Positions 12,251 to 23,338 of a stretch of DNA of 64,000 nt are shown here, in pieces (the first letter of the stretch is position 1; every line of letters begins with the position of its first letter). A program made the translations under genes and the position numbers. This DNA comes from Gordionus sp. m RMFG-2023 (Eukaryota > Nematomorpha > Gordioida > Chordodea > Parachordodidae): contig NC_088775.1 of NCBI RefSeq assembly GCF_954871325.1, forward strand, positions 86,281,561 through 86,345,560, read 5' to 3'. Under the pieces are notes generated by a model, which saw only the letters and a list, made by a program, of their open reading frames with translations, had not been told where the DNA came from and did no database searches.

Positions 12251-13599
12251 GTTAAACTATTTTAAAAATTGGCTGAAACCGGGCCCTTTAATAACACAAC
12301 TTGGAATATATAAACCATCTTTTTTTTATTTTGGTCATGTTATTTTTAAGATATATTTCTTAACCGACCATTCCAACAATCGGCTAGGCAGAACTGTCTT
12401 GTGCTAGAAGATTTTCTAATTGTATAATGGTCAATAGGCGCCCAAAAAAGTAATTTCATACACTTTATACTGAAGTACCTTGATATAAAAGGTTAATATC
12501 TTATAAATAATTGTTTGAATTACAATATTTTGTTCAACAAAGTTCAAACTTTTTTGCAAAAAATTGAACCTTTATAATTTATTTTAAAATTTCCATATAT
12601 ATTTTATATAAATCAATCAAATATTAACAGCAAAATTGTCTACTACAATTCATAAGGTAGGTATTCCAAATATGACAAAATATATTTCCGGTAAAATCCG
12701 ATTTTTAAATTTAATAAAACGCGCTGATTTAAAGTTTTAAAAATAACACATTACCGGAGAATGAAAAAATAGAATTTTTTAAAATGTTATGGGGTAAAAA
12801 TGACAAAAAGAGAATAATAAAAAATGAAAAAAATAAATAGAGAAAATTGGAAAAAGATAAAATAATAATAAAAAGAATAAGTTGTAATGTTATGAAATTA
12901 AAGAGAGATCATAAAAATTAGAAAAAAATAAGAAATAAAATTAAGAATAATCAAAAACTAAAGAAAAATACCATCAGGATTTCTAAAAAGGTTAATTTTT
13001 TTTTATTATTTGAAAAAGAATAAATATAAGTTTTTATTGTAGAAATTTGAAATAAATTTTTTTTTGATATAATGATGTTATCAGCTATAATTAAATCAAT
13101 TTAAATCACAATATTCCTTTTAATCTTGTATATTACTTAATTTGTTGGTAAACTCTTTCAACATTTTACTGCGAATAACTCGATATTTCATATATCTTTT
13201 TAACACCGTTCGAATATCTAAATTTTATCCAGTTATTTTTTAATAAATATCCTTTAATATAATAATAATATAGATGTTTTTACAATTGAAACAAATTTAA
13301 ACAAGGATAAATTTTATATGTTTAATTTAAAATTTGAGGCTAAATAATAAATATTCATATTTAAAAATAATAAAATAAAAATTTATACTAAGTTGAATTT
13401 ACATTATTTAGCAATTTTTCAATAAATAAATAATTTTAAAAATATGGAAGTTTATTTGAATTCTATTTGTTTACCTGTTTAAAATTTAAAAATAGGTGTT
13501 TATCCATTTAGAATAAATTAAAATCGAATTAAGGTCTTATGCTCATCTAAAATTATCCTTCAAAGTGGTTTATCGTTTAATTTTTTAATAAATTGTCTA
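12251..13599. other. AT-rich spacer after the LINE
   Basis: Purine-rich stretch at about 12760-12990, otherwise nothing recognisable. It may include the LINE 3' end, but no tail or target duplication could be fixed. Confidence 0.4.
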
Positions 13600-15075
13600 T
13601 AAAACGATAATATTTTGCTTATTAAAATATAACTGCAATCACGACAAAACAAGATTTCTTATTTTTTGAAATCACATTGCTTTTTTTACAATGTTCCACT
13701 TACATGTAAGTAATTCTTAAAATATATACAATTATGTTTAATGAATCAAATGTAGTATATAAGATTGTAAATCTAGTTTTTATATTAATTTTTGAATATT
13801 ATTTGTATTTATTTTGAAATTATAATATATTAAGTGGTCGAAGATATTTAGTGTGCTAATGTAAAGTGGAATTTTTATATATAGATAATGATCGCATGTG
13901 TAATTGTAATTCAATTTTCTGTCTCGAATTCTGGTAATTTTTAAAAAAAATTTAACAATATATTTGACCAATATATAAATCCCATTTTTATTTAGTCATT
14001 ATATCGTCGGAAATTGGAGCAACAACAATCTCACCACCTCCAAGAGATGGTTCAAATGCTTTATTTACTTAGTATCATTTATTCTTATATAAAATATCCA
14101 CCAGTGATACTATATTTTGTAGGCAATAAACTTTTAAAATTTTAGGGAAAATTTTTTTTTACTTTAATGCGCCGTTAAATTATATATGGTTTACGGACTA
14201 CTAAAATATTCTATAATTTAATAACAATAGCTATCAATTTTTTTAAAACTATTATCTATCACCTAAGTTTTAGTTCAGCTATGTCTTTAATGCCACGATT
14301 AAATCGCTATCAATTTCTCTATTTTTTTACTTTTAACGTTGCAAAGATTTTAAAACTAATGTTGAAGAAGTGTACTAGGACCAAAAAAGAAATTTTTATA
14401 AATAAATGTAGAAAAATAATAATATAATGGCAAAAAATTATTAGAATAAATTCAAAACAGATATTTTGGGAGGCTGGACTAAAAATGGATTCGATACCAG
14501 CTGAATATTTTTCTAAAAAGTGATTCTGATTCCTGTTTATTATAAAATCTCTTCTTGTGCTAAAATTATTTCAAGGATTCTAGATTCTGTTCCTCAGAGT
14601 TCCAAATTTTAATTATAATACTTTACTTATAATTTTTTCCTGTAAATTTCAATGGGTATCTAGTTTCGATTACTAATTTTTTTACGGCTTCAGTAGATTT
14701 GGTTCATACTACAAATTCTCTTTATTTTTTCCGAAATGAACGATAAAAATATTGTTGCCACGATTCAAAAATTTTTTCAATTTATTTTAATCTTAAAAAT
14801 ATATTTAGTACAATATTCAGAATTTTTTCCTATTTTATGATGTTGGAATTTTTTTGATAATTAGTTTAATTTTTTTAAGGTAATCTAAATGTTTATAATA
14901 AGTATATTTTCTAAATCAATCATATTTTATAATATTAGCGACTTAAATCATTATTATAAGTAAAATAATTTTTTTTTAAAAATTCTTCCTTGTTTTCTAA
15001 TGATTCGAGAATTGCGAAGAATATATTTCCAGAGTAATTAATGGAATCCAAGGCTGACTTGAAAAAACTATAGAT

Positions 15076-15084
15076 CTGACGATT
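15076..15084. repeat. target-site duplication, left (CTGACGATT)
   Basis: Identical to 15475-15483. Eight of the nine bases suffice for a hAT-type duplication; the ninth may be chance. Confidence 0.7.
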
Positions 15085-15474
15085 TGTGATCTGCATCGGG
15101 CCTAATTTTATAAGCCTGGCCCGGCCCGATATTTTTTTTAAAAAAGTTTTGCCGGCCCGAACCTGAAATTTTTTTAAAACAGGCCCGGCCCGGTCTGAAT
15201 ATTTTTAAATATAGAAATTAATTTTTATAATTACTCAAAATAAAAGACATATGTTATATGGAGTTTAGTTTTAATAAATAAAATCAAAATTTTTTATTTT
15301 ACATAAAAAATTCAATATAAAATTGATAAATTTAGATATATTTAGAAAAATTTCCAATTGGGCCAGGCCCGGCCCGAATTCGATTATTTTAAATAGAATT
15401 AGACCAATGACCCGAAGCCCGTTCGGGCCTGTTTTGGGCCAGGTACGGGCTGAGCCTAACTTTGCAGATCTCTA
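15085..15474. mobile_element. GGCCCG-rich hAT-like MITE, 390 bp, copy 1
   Basis: The left end begins TGTGATCTGCATCGGGCC; the right end read inward begins TAGAGATCTGCAAAGTTAGG. Both subterminal zones are dense in GGCCCGGCCCGA motifs, standing out in AT-rich DNA. It is flanked by CTGACGATT on both sides. Copies at 35482-35854 and 42059-42418 have 8-bp flanking repeats, so I place it with hAT. No transposase of this family is present in the window. Confidence 0.8.
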
Positions 15475-16310
15475 CTGACGATTAAAGATAGAAGCTAACA
15501 AAAAAATGCTTACATTTTTATGACAACACTCAATAATTATTCCTTCCTATATCTTCCATTTTATTACAATGTATATAAATCAAAGTAGTGGAACAAGATT
15601 TCTAATGGAACCAGAAACAAAATCTTTTTAAATTTTACAAGAATTGGTTTACCAGAACTGCTATAAGTAAAAGTGCGAGCACTGAGAATAACGCATCAAA
15701 TTTAAGATCCGAAATCAGAAACCAATTTTACAAATTTTATCAACTAGAACCACTTTTTAAAAATAAATACTCACACTAATCAGAACATTAAATTTGTCCA
15801 GGTTTCGTAACCTCAATATAAATAAACATTTCGCTGGGGTCCTTCATCTCTTTTATTCTAAAGATTTCTAAATAGTTATCTGAAATATGATTTCTTATAT
15901 ATCAAACAAAATATTTTATCTACAGAATTACAGGAATAAAAACTATAAAATTTATATATTCTGGCATATTAAATTTTAAAATCAAATTATGTTTTAAACT
16001 TTCCCTATATGTTTCTACCTTCATCTTACATATCTTTCTCTTAGGCCTATATCTGTACCAGATTCTTATTTTTAAATAAATAAAAAAATTAACATTTCAG
16101 ATAAAATATGCTCCAAACATAACCACATTATACCGCTTTACCCTGCATTTATAGTTAGCACAAATTCGCTGCTAAGTCAAAATACGTTGATTTTTTTGTA
16201 TTATTCGCGGCAAATTTTTTATATTTTTACACATATTCGCACCTGTCTAACCATTTATTACGATTTAAAGGCAAGACGATAGGATAAAACGATATTATTA
16301 CTCATATTTA

Positions 16311-16499
16311 TTAAAAATTTCTAAGACCTTTATTAAAATGAAAACAATTATATGATATATAAAAAAAAATAAAGATGTAGAGCGGGTATACATTGGACCA
16401 ACTACCCGAAATTATGAATGCCCTTGGATCTATGGTTGGTGCCGTCGTTAAATCATATGAAATATTTTTATCCTTATAGAACCAATGTATTCCTTTCAT
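16311..16499 (-). CDS. 62-codon frame in module part A, probably relic
   Basis: Reads MKGIHWFYKDKNISYDL and, after a spacer, PRAFIISGSWSNVYPL. The SWSN block is the minus-strand reading of TTGGACCAACTA, the best conserved piece of module A, found also near 36118, 38463 and 42713. The other copies do not keep a frame this long. It may be the last trace of a gene in the module or an accident of a conserved non-coding block. Confidence 0.25.
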   Translation of the reverse strand: MKGIHWFYKDKNISYDLTTAPTIDPRAFIISGSWSNVYPLYIFIFFYISYNCFHFNKGLRNF

Positions 16500-16819
16500 A
16501 AATATTTCGAGAGGAAATTTTAAATAAATTATTCATTTATTTTCTCGCTTCTACCTCTCTGTAATACTATAGATATCTTAATGAATTAGCAAAATTATAT
16601 TTATATGAACATAATTCTTTAATTGTGATAAAATAAAAGTAAAAATATATTAGTATACGAATGAATTATTTATTTAAATAAAAGGATGAATCATTTATTA
16701 TGAGAAAAAATCTTCCCGTGTATCATTTGAAACCCATAGAAAATTGGTTATTTTCAAACATTTCAAATTTACCTATTATAATTTATAAGAAATAAGCAAA
16801 AAAGCCACATAACCTTACA

Positions 16820-17105
16820 CTTTTGTTTTGTCTTATATTTTTAACCTTATTTTTCGAAGCTGATACTTTTAAAATATTTTTGTATTATAAATTATTATGA
16901 TTAATTTGTTCTAATATTAATCCAGCATTACATAAGATATATCCAAATATTTTATGCCTCTGTAACTTTTTAAAGGTTTATATGGTTGCATTTGGATAAT
17001 TTTATAAATGAGGTAGTTGAGGAGTTTGTAGTAAACTTTAAAAAATATTAATTAGTCTACTAGTGGTAGACCTGGACAACCGTGGCCTTTTATAATATGA
17101 TTTAT
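16820..17105 (-). repeat. module part B, copy 2
   Basis: Diverged copy of 8205-8575, with the same hairpin GTCTAC-TAGTG-GTAGAC at 17055-17071 and the same right boundary at ATGATTTAT. The frame that is open in copy 1 is closed here. Confidence 0.7.
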
Positions 17106-17341
17106 ATTCTAATCTTTCCCTGTCCATATTACTTTTCAATAAAAAATTTTTTATATCTTTTTCGAAGTTTACTCTATTTTCCGGGTTTTTTATTATAAAT
17201 TTTTTTAAAAATTTGCAATAGAAATATAGTTCATTTTAATCATAAAGCACTTTTTTATATATATAGTTTGATTTTTATTAATATTTAATCGCTATTTTAC
17301 ACTTTATTTATTTTGCTTATAAGTCGATTTTCACTTTAAAG

Positions 17342-19285
17342 CAGGGATGTGAACCCAGATCCACCCCCCTGAACCCTCTTATTTTGGCTGAACACGAACC
17401 CGGACCCTTTTAAAAAGTGGAGGGTCCAAGGGTTCAGGTTAAAAATTTTAACATAAAAATTTTTTTTTTTAAAATAATATAAAATATTTATTAATTTTTT
17501 TCGTGGAATTATTTATTTTATCTTCGCGTTTTTCTTTCGTTTTTCTTCCTGGACTTCTTTTCATTTTATTTAGAGATTGATATTGATACCATAAATTATT
17601 TTCTAGTGTAAATAATAATATTTTACGAAAAAAATACAAGCAAAAATAGTAAAAGAAACAAAAAACAAATTAATTTCATTAAAAAATTGATTCCGCCAAA
17701 AGATTAGGGAGAAATATTCTAGGAATAAATATACATAAAAGGAAATAATATAATATTAAAAAATTTAGCTATGAAGGAAATAATATAATATTAAGAATAT
17801 GAAGGAGATTAAAGAGAGTTCAATTTCTGAAAATATAAAAAGAATGATATTAGAAACATTAAATAAATTTCATATTCCTATAAGAAACGTTTATACAATT
17901 AATACGGATAATGGTGCTAATCTAGTAAAATCAATCAAATAAATGAATGTTAAATGGAAGAAATGGATGATATAGATGATGATGATGATAATTATGAGGA
18001 CATCAGTGAAACTGATTTACAGAAAATAATAAAAGATTTCTACACAAAAATATACTGTATCAGATGTGCAGCCCATACGCCACAATTGACTATTAATGAT
18101 TCCCTAAAAAATAATCTCTGTAAAACTATAATTGATAAAGCAATGGATGGTAAAATATTTAAGAACTCCCACAATTGTAAGAATATTAAAATCTATGAAA
18201 AGGCAAATGGCAATATTAGATTGCACAACACGTTGGTCTTCTATTTGTATGATGCTAGAGCTATTAATAAGTTTGAAAGATTTCTATAATGATTTTATTA
18301 TAGGAGCATGTTAAGTCATTTTGTCGGAAGATGATTGAAATTAAATAAAAGACCTTACTAGTATGTTGGTTCCTTTAAATATAACTACATTAAGATTGCA
18401 AGCAGAACAGTTATGTTAATCTGATTTTTATGGCATATGGATAAGATTTCGATTAGAGTTAGAAAGATTTACAAGTTCTTTTTCATATGAAATATTAGAA
18501 AATATAAAAATTAGATAGAAACAATATTTATAGTGTTGTATATGCTTCAATATATTTAGACCCTCGATAACAAGTTTTATTAAGTATTGAGCAAAAACAA
18601 ATGGATATAGACCATCTTGAGGATATATGACCCAAAACTCTATTATTTACAATATATTGGAGGCTACGACAATATGTACTGGTTGTAGCGATAACAATGA
18701 TAATGATACAATATTGATGATCTGGAAATATTAGATAGAGAAAAAAATTATTAAATTAACATCAGATAGAAAAGCATAAAATATCTATTGTATCTTTAAT
18801 AGAAAAGTCCTAAGAAGTTAAGAGAATAAATAGAGATACAAATATTTTAAAATTCTGGGAGAAAAATTCTTCAATATATCCAGAATATACCTTTTCTAGA
18901 ATCGTCATGGGTGTACCGGCGACACAAGTTCAATAATTTGTGTATTATAAAAATGACAATCTATTTTGAGTAAGTCTAGAACGTGGATTTTCATCGTTGA
19001 AATATATATTGTCAAATTTACGTGGAAATCTGAAGGATGATAGTTTAGAAGATATCATGATTCTGCGATAAAATATTTAAAATATAAATTATTTCATTTT
19101 AAATTATGAATGTGTGATATTGTAGTGTAATAAAAAATGATTGAAAAAAAAATCTTATTTTGAGTCATTATTTTTATGTTCCCTGAACCCGGACCCGAAC
19201 CCTGGACCCGAGTCCTTTTTAAATTTATTACTGGACCTGAACCCGGACCTGGACCCTTTTTTTTGTCTAAGGGTTCACATTCCTG
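17342..19285 (+). mobile_element. hAT element, CAGGGATGTGAAC family, 1944 bp
   Basis: Terminal inverted repeats are CAGGGATGTGAACCC at the left and CAGGAATGTGAACCC read inward from the right. Subterminal zones repeat (G/T)GAACCCGGACC(C/T) and GGACCCTTTT. It carries a decayed hAT transposase on the plus strand. The 8-bp flanks (CTTTAAAG and TATATAAC) do not match, so either the duplication has decayed or one end lies elsewhere. It is the probable autonomous ancestor of the MITE at 5787-6435. Confidence 0.8.
17800..19085 (+). pseudogene. hAT transposase (BED/RNase-H-like type), decayed
   Basis: Blocks follow in order in shifting frames: KFHIPIRNVYTINTDNGAN (about 17867, the catalytic-core strand with the DNGAN motif), an acidic run MDDIDDDDD, IRCAAHTPQLTINDSL (about 18060; usual form CAAHTLQLAI), ILDCTTRWSSICMMLE (about 18210; usual TRWNST-type), LTSMLVPLNI, and the C-terminal dimerisation domain FSSLKYILSNLRGNLKDD followed by SLEDIMILR (about 18989-19065). 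The 111-codon frame at 17954-18289 is only one surviving piece. An N-terminal BED zinc finger is not visible, so this copy is truncated as well as frameshifted. Confidence 0.85.
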
Positions 19286-19389
19286 TATATAACTAAATTA
19301 GGCAAAATTAAATTTATATTAATTCTTAAATTGGGATCAAATAAAAGTAAAATTTAGATATTATAATTTATAAGAAATAGGCGAAAAAG

Positions 19390-20530
19390 CCATATCAAAC
19401 CCTGATTTCAATCCTGTCGACTAGAAAATCGGTGAATTCCGATTCGTCAGTAACATGACAAAGTAAATTGACTTTTTTCCAATTTTATCCGTCGTGGTTT
19501 TGAGTCCAGCCTTATCAAATCTTTTTAATACTTTTTCTAGATTAACTACATGATCAAATTATTCCCGTTCGCAATTATTACTTTATCTAAAATAGACTAT
19601 CTAGAGGAATTAAGTCCAAACATTCTGTAACTCCAAATTGTAAAAATGCATCGCTTAAATAAATCGTCGAAAATATTTTACAATCCACAATCCTATTTGT
19701 CATTTCGACGAAAGTTGGTTAATAAATCGTTATCTATCGCTAAATATTTGTTGATCGTTAAAATCCCTAAGGCACCAGATTTCTTTAAGATAGATTGAGT
19801 TGTTATTGTATCCACCTTTTTGATAGCTCTCTAGTTTAAATGTTTTTCCATCTCAGTCTTAACGGTTCGACGCAGCGGAAATGGAATTCTACTTGCTGAT
19901 AAAGCCATAGGTAATGAGTTCGGTTTTATATGGGAATAATTATGTTGGAGTTTTATTTCTCCTAATTTTTTTTTTAAATCTTGAGGAAATTTCGATGCAC
20001 TAGTATTAAATTGAGGAATTTATATTATTTATTTGAACTTCTTCCATAAGTTTTATTATTTCTTTTCTTTAACTACCCAAATAGGTAAAAATTTAGAAAC
20101 GTTTTTTACTTCGACTTTCACTGTAAATTTATCTAATACTTAGATTTTGATATTATTATACCTAATAGTATATATTAGCGATAGTAATGGTTTGAAAATG
20201 CGCCTCCAATAACTTTATCTATCACACTGCACTCAGCACAGTTATCAAATTTTATTCTAAACTGAAAACTATATTTAATTTTTTATCATTATAAATATTA
20301 TTCTTATTAAATTTATTAACGTTATTATGTCTATTATTCCTAAAATTACGTGTTTGTGAAACCTTTCATCGGCTTATATTTAATAATTTTGTTAACTTCT
20401 ACTTGGATTTCTTTTTCCAAGGATGACGCGATGGATAAACGCATGGTATTTTCAAAAGGGGTATTCTTTGGTGTACTTTGACTGAAGCTATTTATCTAAC
20501 TAAAGTAGCCTTACCCTTAGATAAGAAAAT
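19390..20530 (-). mobile_element. Ty3/Gypsy-type retrotransposon fossil, pol fragment
   Basis: Reading the minus strand, the region keeps the order and spacing of a Ty3/Gypsy reverse-transcriptase palm segment, most clearly between about 19500 and 19900. It is clearly broken and fragmentary, with many lesions, and no flanking long terminal repeats were found, so it is an old remnant. The exact boundaries are approximate. LTR-class assignment is from weak similarity only. Confidence 0.5.
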
Positions 20531-20814
20531 CTCTTAAAGGTTAAACAAAAGGCGATTAAATTATATGGTGAGTAAATACTTTTAAATTTGATCGAAACAT
20601 TTTAGTTTCCCATCTCTTTTTAGGATATAAAAATAATTTCAATGTAAGAAAATATTAGAGATATCCTTTAATATTTTCTCCAAACTATCAAGTAAAGTTA
20701 TGTAATTAATGCTCTCTAAATTAATTGTGTAATGAAAATTTTATTTTTTTATTTTTATTAAGTTATCAGCTAGTAACAAATCTAAATTTTTATTATGATC
20801 GACAATATTTTAAT

Positions 20815-20822
20815 ACTTTAAA
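20815..20822. repeat. target-site duplication, left (ACTTTAAA)
   Basis: Identical to 21238-21245. Confidence 0.9.
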
Positions 20823-21237
20823 CAGTGGCGTAGCTAGGAATTTTCCTTAGAGGGGGTCCATACATATAAAAGTCTGGGGGCGAAGCCACCCAGACCTCCT
20901 TATAAAGGCCTTCGGCCTTTTTGCCCCGCCTTCGGCCGGGTTTATCTTACAAATCATAACCATATCTTCGATAATATATAATAAATATATTTTTTAAATG
21001 CACCAATAATATGTTATTGTAATTTAGTAGATTATTCTCAATGACTTTATAATAATACTATCCAGAATAATTTCATAGTAATATAATATCCTTCCACAAA
21101 CATCAAAACCAGAAAAATATAAAATGGTATTTATTTGATATAAAGTCACTTTTAAGTCTTTTGAACATATAATCTAAAATAAATTTTGCTCTGGGAGGGG
21201 TCGAAACCCGAAATCCACCCCCGTAGCTACGCCACTG
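20823..21237. mobile_element. non-autonomous hAT MITE, CAGTGGCGTAGC family, 415 bp
   Basis: Left end CAGTGGCGTAGCTAGG; right end read inward CAGTGGCGTAGCTACGGG. A perfect 8-bp duplication ACTTTAAA lies on each side, diagnostic of hAT. The left subterminal zone holds GGGGGCGAAGCC and two palindromic GGCCTTCGGCC-type motifs, also present in the transposase-bearing element at 54486-56059. No coding frame. Confidence 0.92.
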
Positions 21238-21245
21238 ACTTTAAA

Positions 21246-21599
21246 GAGAGTTCTAAATTATATATACTCCTGAACATTCACTTTCGAGTTGAAAAATTAT
21301 GGAATATGGAATTGACTAGATGTTGATGCTTCTTCGTTTTTCTTCAGAACTCTCTTCGAGTCTTCGTTAATCATAGTATAATATTCTTAGTCTCTTTTAA
21401 CTTTTAATTTAATTGTTTTAAAGTGCATTTAAAGTTCTGAAACTTTAATAAGTCTGTGAGAAGTTATAGAAATCAATCATATGTTTAAAATATTTATAGA
21501 GATAATTTTTTTAGTTAGATAGTTATATACATTATGAAATAAATAAAATAAATTATTAAAATTAGAAAATTTCCTTTGTGTATCTTTGTGATATTGATG
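21246..21599. other. spacer
   Basis: Only a 10-bp inverted pair AGAGAGTTCT / AGAACTCTCT (21245, 21345) is notable. No gene recognised. Confidence 0.4.
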
Positions 21600-21732
21600 A
21601 TGGACGAAAGTACTTCAACTTAGAAAACTTCATGGTTTATCTCTTGGATTACTAAAAATTATAATTAGAATTACGATAAATAATTTATATAAACATCATG
21701 ATATTTTATAAATTATTATCTTTATATCTGAA

Positions 21733-21762
21733 CTAGTTGATAACCCGTCAAAAATGACAGGG
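21733..21762 (-). other. Helitron 3' terminus with hairpin
   Basis: On the minus strand: CCCTGTCA, four-T-type loop, TGACGGG, then TTATCAACTAG. The stem has seven pairs with one bulged T (plus-strand arms 21744-21750 and 21755-21762). Distance from stem to terminal CTAG is 11 nt, as is typical of Helitron 3' ends, where the hairpin marks the end of rolling-circle transfer. Confidence 0.85.
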
Positions 21763-22284
21763 ATGAGAATTTTATTCGTTCTTTTACGATAATTCTTTTT
21801 ACCCCTCCCCCTCCTCCTTCAGGCCAATTCCAACCCATTAAGACTAAGAGAGAGGAATTGTCTTTTTTATTCAATGATTGATGAATAATATATTTTACCT
21901 TTATTTGATGATGGATGAATCAGACATTTTCCTTTTTATGAGATGTGATTTCGAAATTTATATTTTAAATTACAAAAATGAAACAATATCTCTTATTAGC
22001 ACCCTAAATACTAACATTATTTACCAGAGCTCCTGTTAGTCAGAATTACTGTTCACTCCCCACCGCGTGAAGGTAGGAGATGGATTTTAGGGGAGCAAAG
22101 AAATGAAAAAAAGAATAAAAATAAGAAGGAAGAAATAGAAAAAAAGAGACAAATATATGAATTATAAGAAAATATAATAAATATTTATACTTCAAGAGTT
22201 GATGATTATCGGGTTACAACACATATGCATTAAAAAATATAATATAATAAATTTTATAATATAGAAAATTTTACCTAAAAAAGG

Positions 22285-23275
22285 AGATTTCAATCTCTTT
22301 TCTTTGCTCAAGGTGGTTTCGTTTTTGAAGATGATGTTGTGATTTCCTTGCTCGTAGTTTGTCGTAAATAACCTGAAATAAAACGTGTAAATTGAAATTA
22401 AATAGAATATACTGTTGTTGGTGAGGAAGATGGTTTAGCGATGGTGAAGAAGTTCTTTTTTCTTTGCTCAAGGTGGTTACGTTTTTGAAGATGATGTTGT
22501 GATTTCCTTGTTCGTAGTTTGCCGTAAATAACCTGAAATAAAACGTGTAAATTGAAATTATAAAATAGAATATACTGTTTTTGGTGAGGAAGATGGTTTA
22601 GCGATGGTGAAGAAGTTCTCTTTTATTTGCTCGGTGGTTTCGTTTTTGAAGATGATGTTGTGATTTCCTTGCTCGTAGTTTGCCGTAAATAACCTGAAAT
22701 AAAACGTGTAAATTGAAATTATAAAATAGAATATACTGTTGTTGGTAGCGATGGTGAAGAAGTTCTCTTTTCTTTGCTCAAGGTGGTTTCGTTTTTGAAG
22801 ATGATGTTGTGATTTCCTTGTTCGTAGTTTGCCGTAAATACCCTAAAATAAACGTGTAAATTGAAATTATAAAATAGAATATACTGTTGTTGGTGAGGAA
22901 GATGGTTTAGCGATGGTGAAGAAGTTCTCTTTTTTTGCTCAATGTAGTTTCGTTTTTGAAGATGATGTTGTGATTTTCTTGCTCGTAGTTTGCTGTAAAT
23001 AACCTGAAATAAAACGTGTAAATTGAAATTATAAAATAGAATATACTGTTGTTGGTAGCGATGGTGAAGAAGTTCTCTTTCTTTGCTCAAGGTGGTTTCG
23101 TTTTTGAAGATGATGTTGTGATTTTCTTGCTCGTAGTTTGCTGTAAATAACCTGAAATAAAACGTGTAAATTGAAATTATAAAATAGAATATACTGTTTT
23201 TGGTGAGGAAGATGGTTTAGCGATGGTGAAGAAGTTCTCTTTTCTTTGCTCAAGGTGGTTTAGTTTTTGAAGATG
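22285..23275 (-). repeat. tandem array of about 145-165-bp units, 7 copies
   Basis: Units begin near 22303, 22463, 22627, 22772, 22936, 23080 and 23246 at TTTGCTCAAGGTGGTTTCG. Two length classes exist, differing by the presence of GAGGAAGATGGTTTAG. Several units stay open on the minus strand, giving frames such as 22719-23090 and 23029-23253. Each unit also contains TTTTATTTCAGG on the minus strand, a good splice-acceptor look-alike. The array lies just downstream of the helicase stop codon, so it is 3' non-coding sequence or alternative terminal exons of the Helitron gene. Confidence 0.85.
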
Positions 23276-23338
23276 ATGTAAAGTTGGTGATTTGATGGTG
23301 AATAACAAAGTTGGTGACTTTTTTAAATTTCTTACAAA

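Larger units (their letters stand above)
13600..17105. repeat. module parts F, A and B, copy 1
   Basis: F is the short block TGTTCCACTTACATGTAAGT near 13690; A continues with TTCTGTCTCGAATTCTGGTAA (about 13915), CCAAGAGATGGTT (about 14040), the nested MITE, then TACATTGGACCAACTAC (about 16389) and CCATAGAAAATTGGTTA (about 16734); B follows at 16820. Equivalents lie in the same order at 31950-36990 and 39590-43560. This copy is the most diverged, so similarity is patchy, and the region 14110-15080 shows little beyond AT-rich DNA. Confidence 0.6.

Noticed and set aside
22719-23253. Repetitive minus-strand frames as genes of their own
   Set aside because: They are tandem-array units after the helicase stop; treated as repeat or possible terminal exons, not as separate genes.
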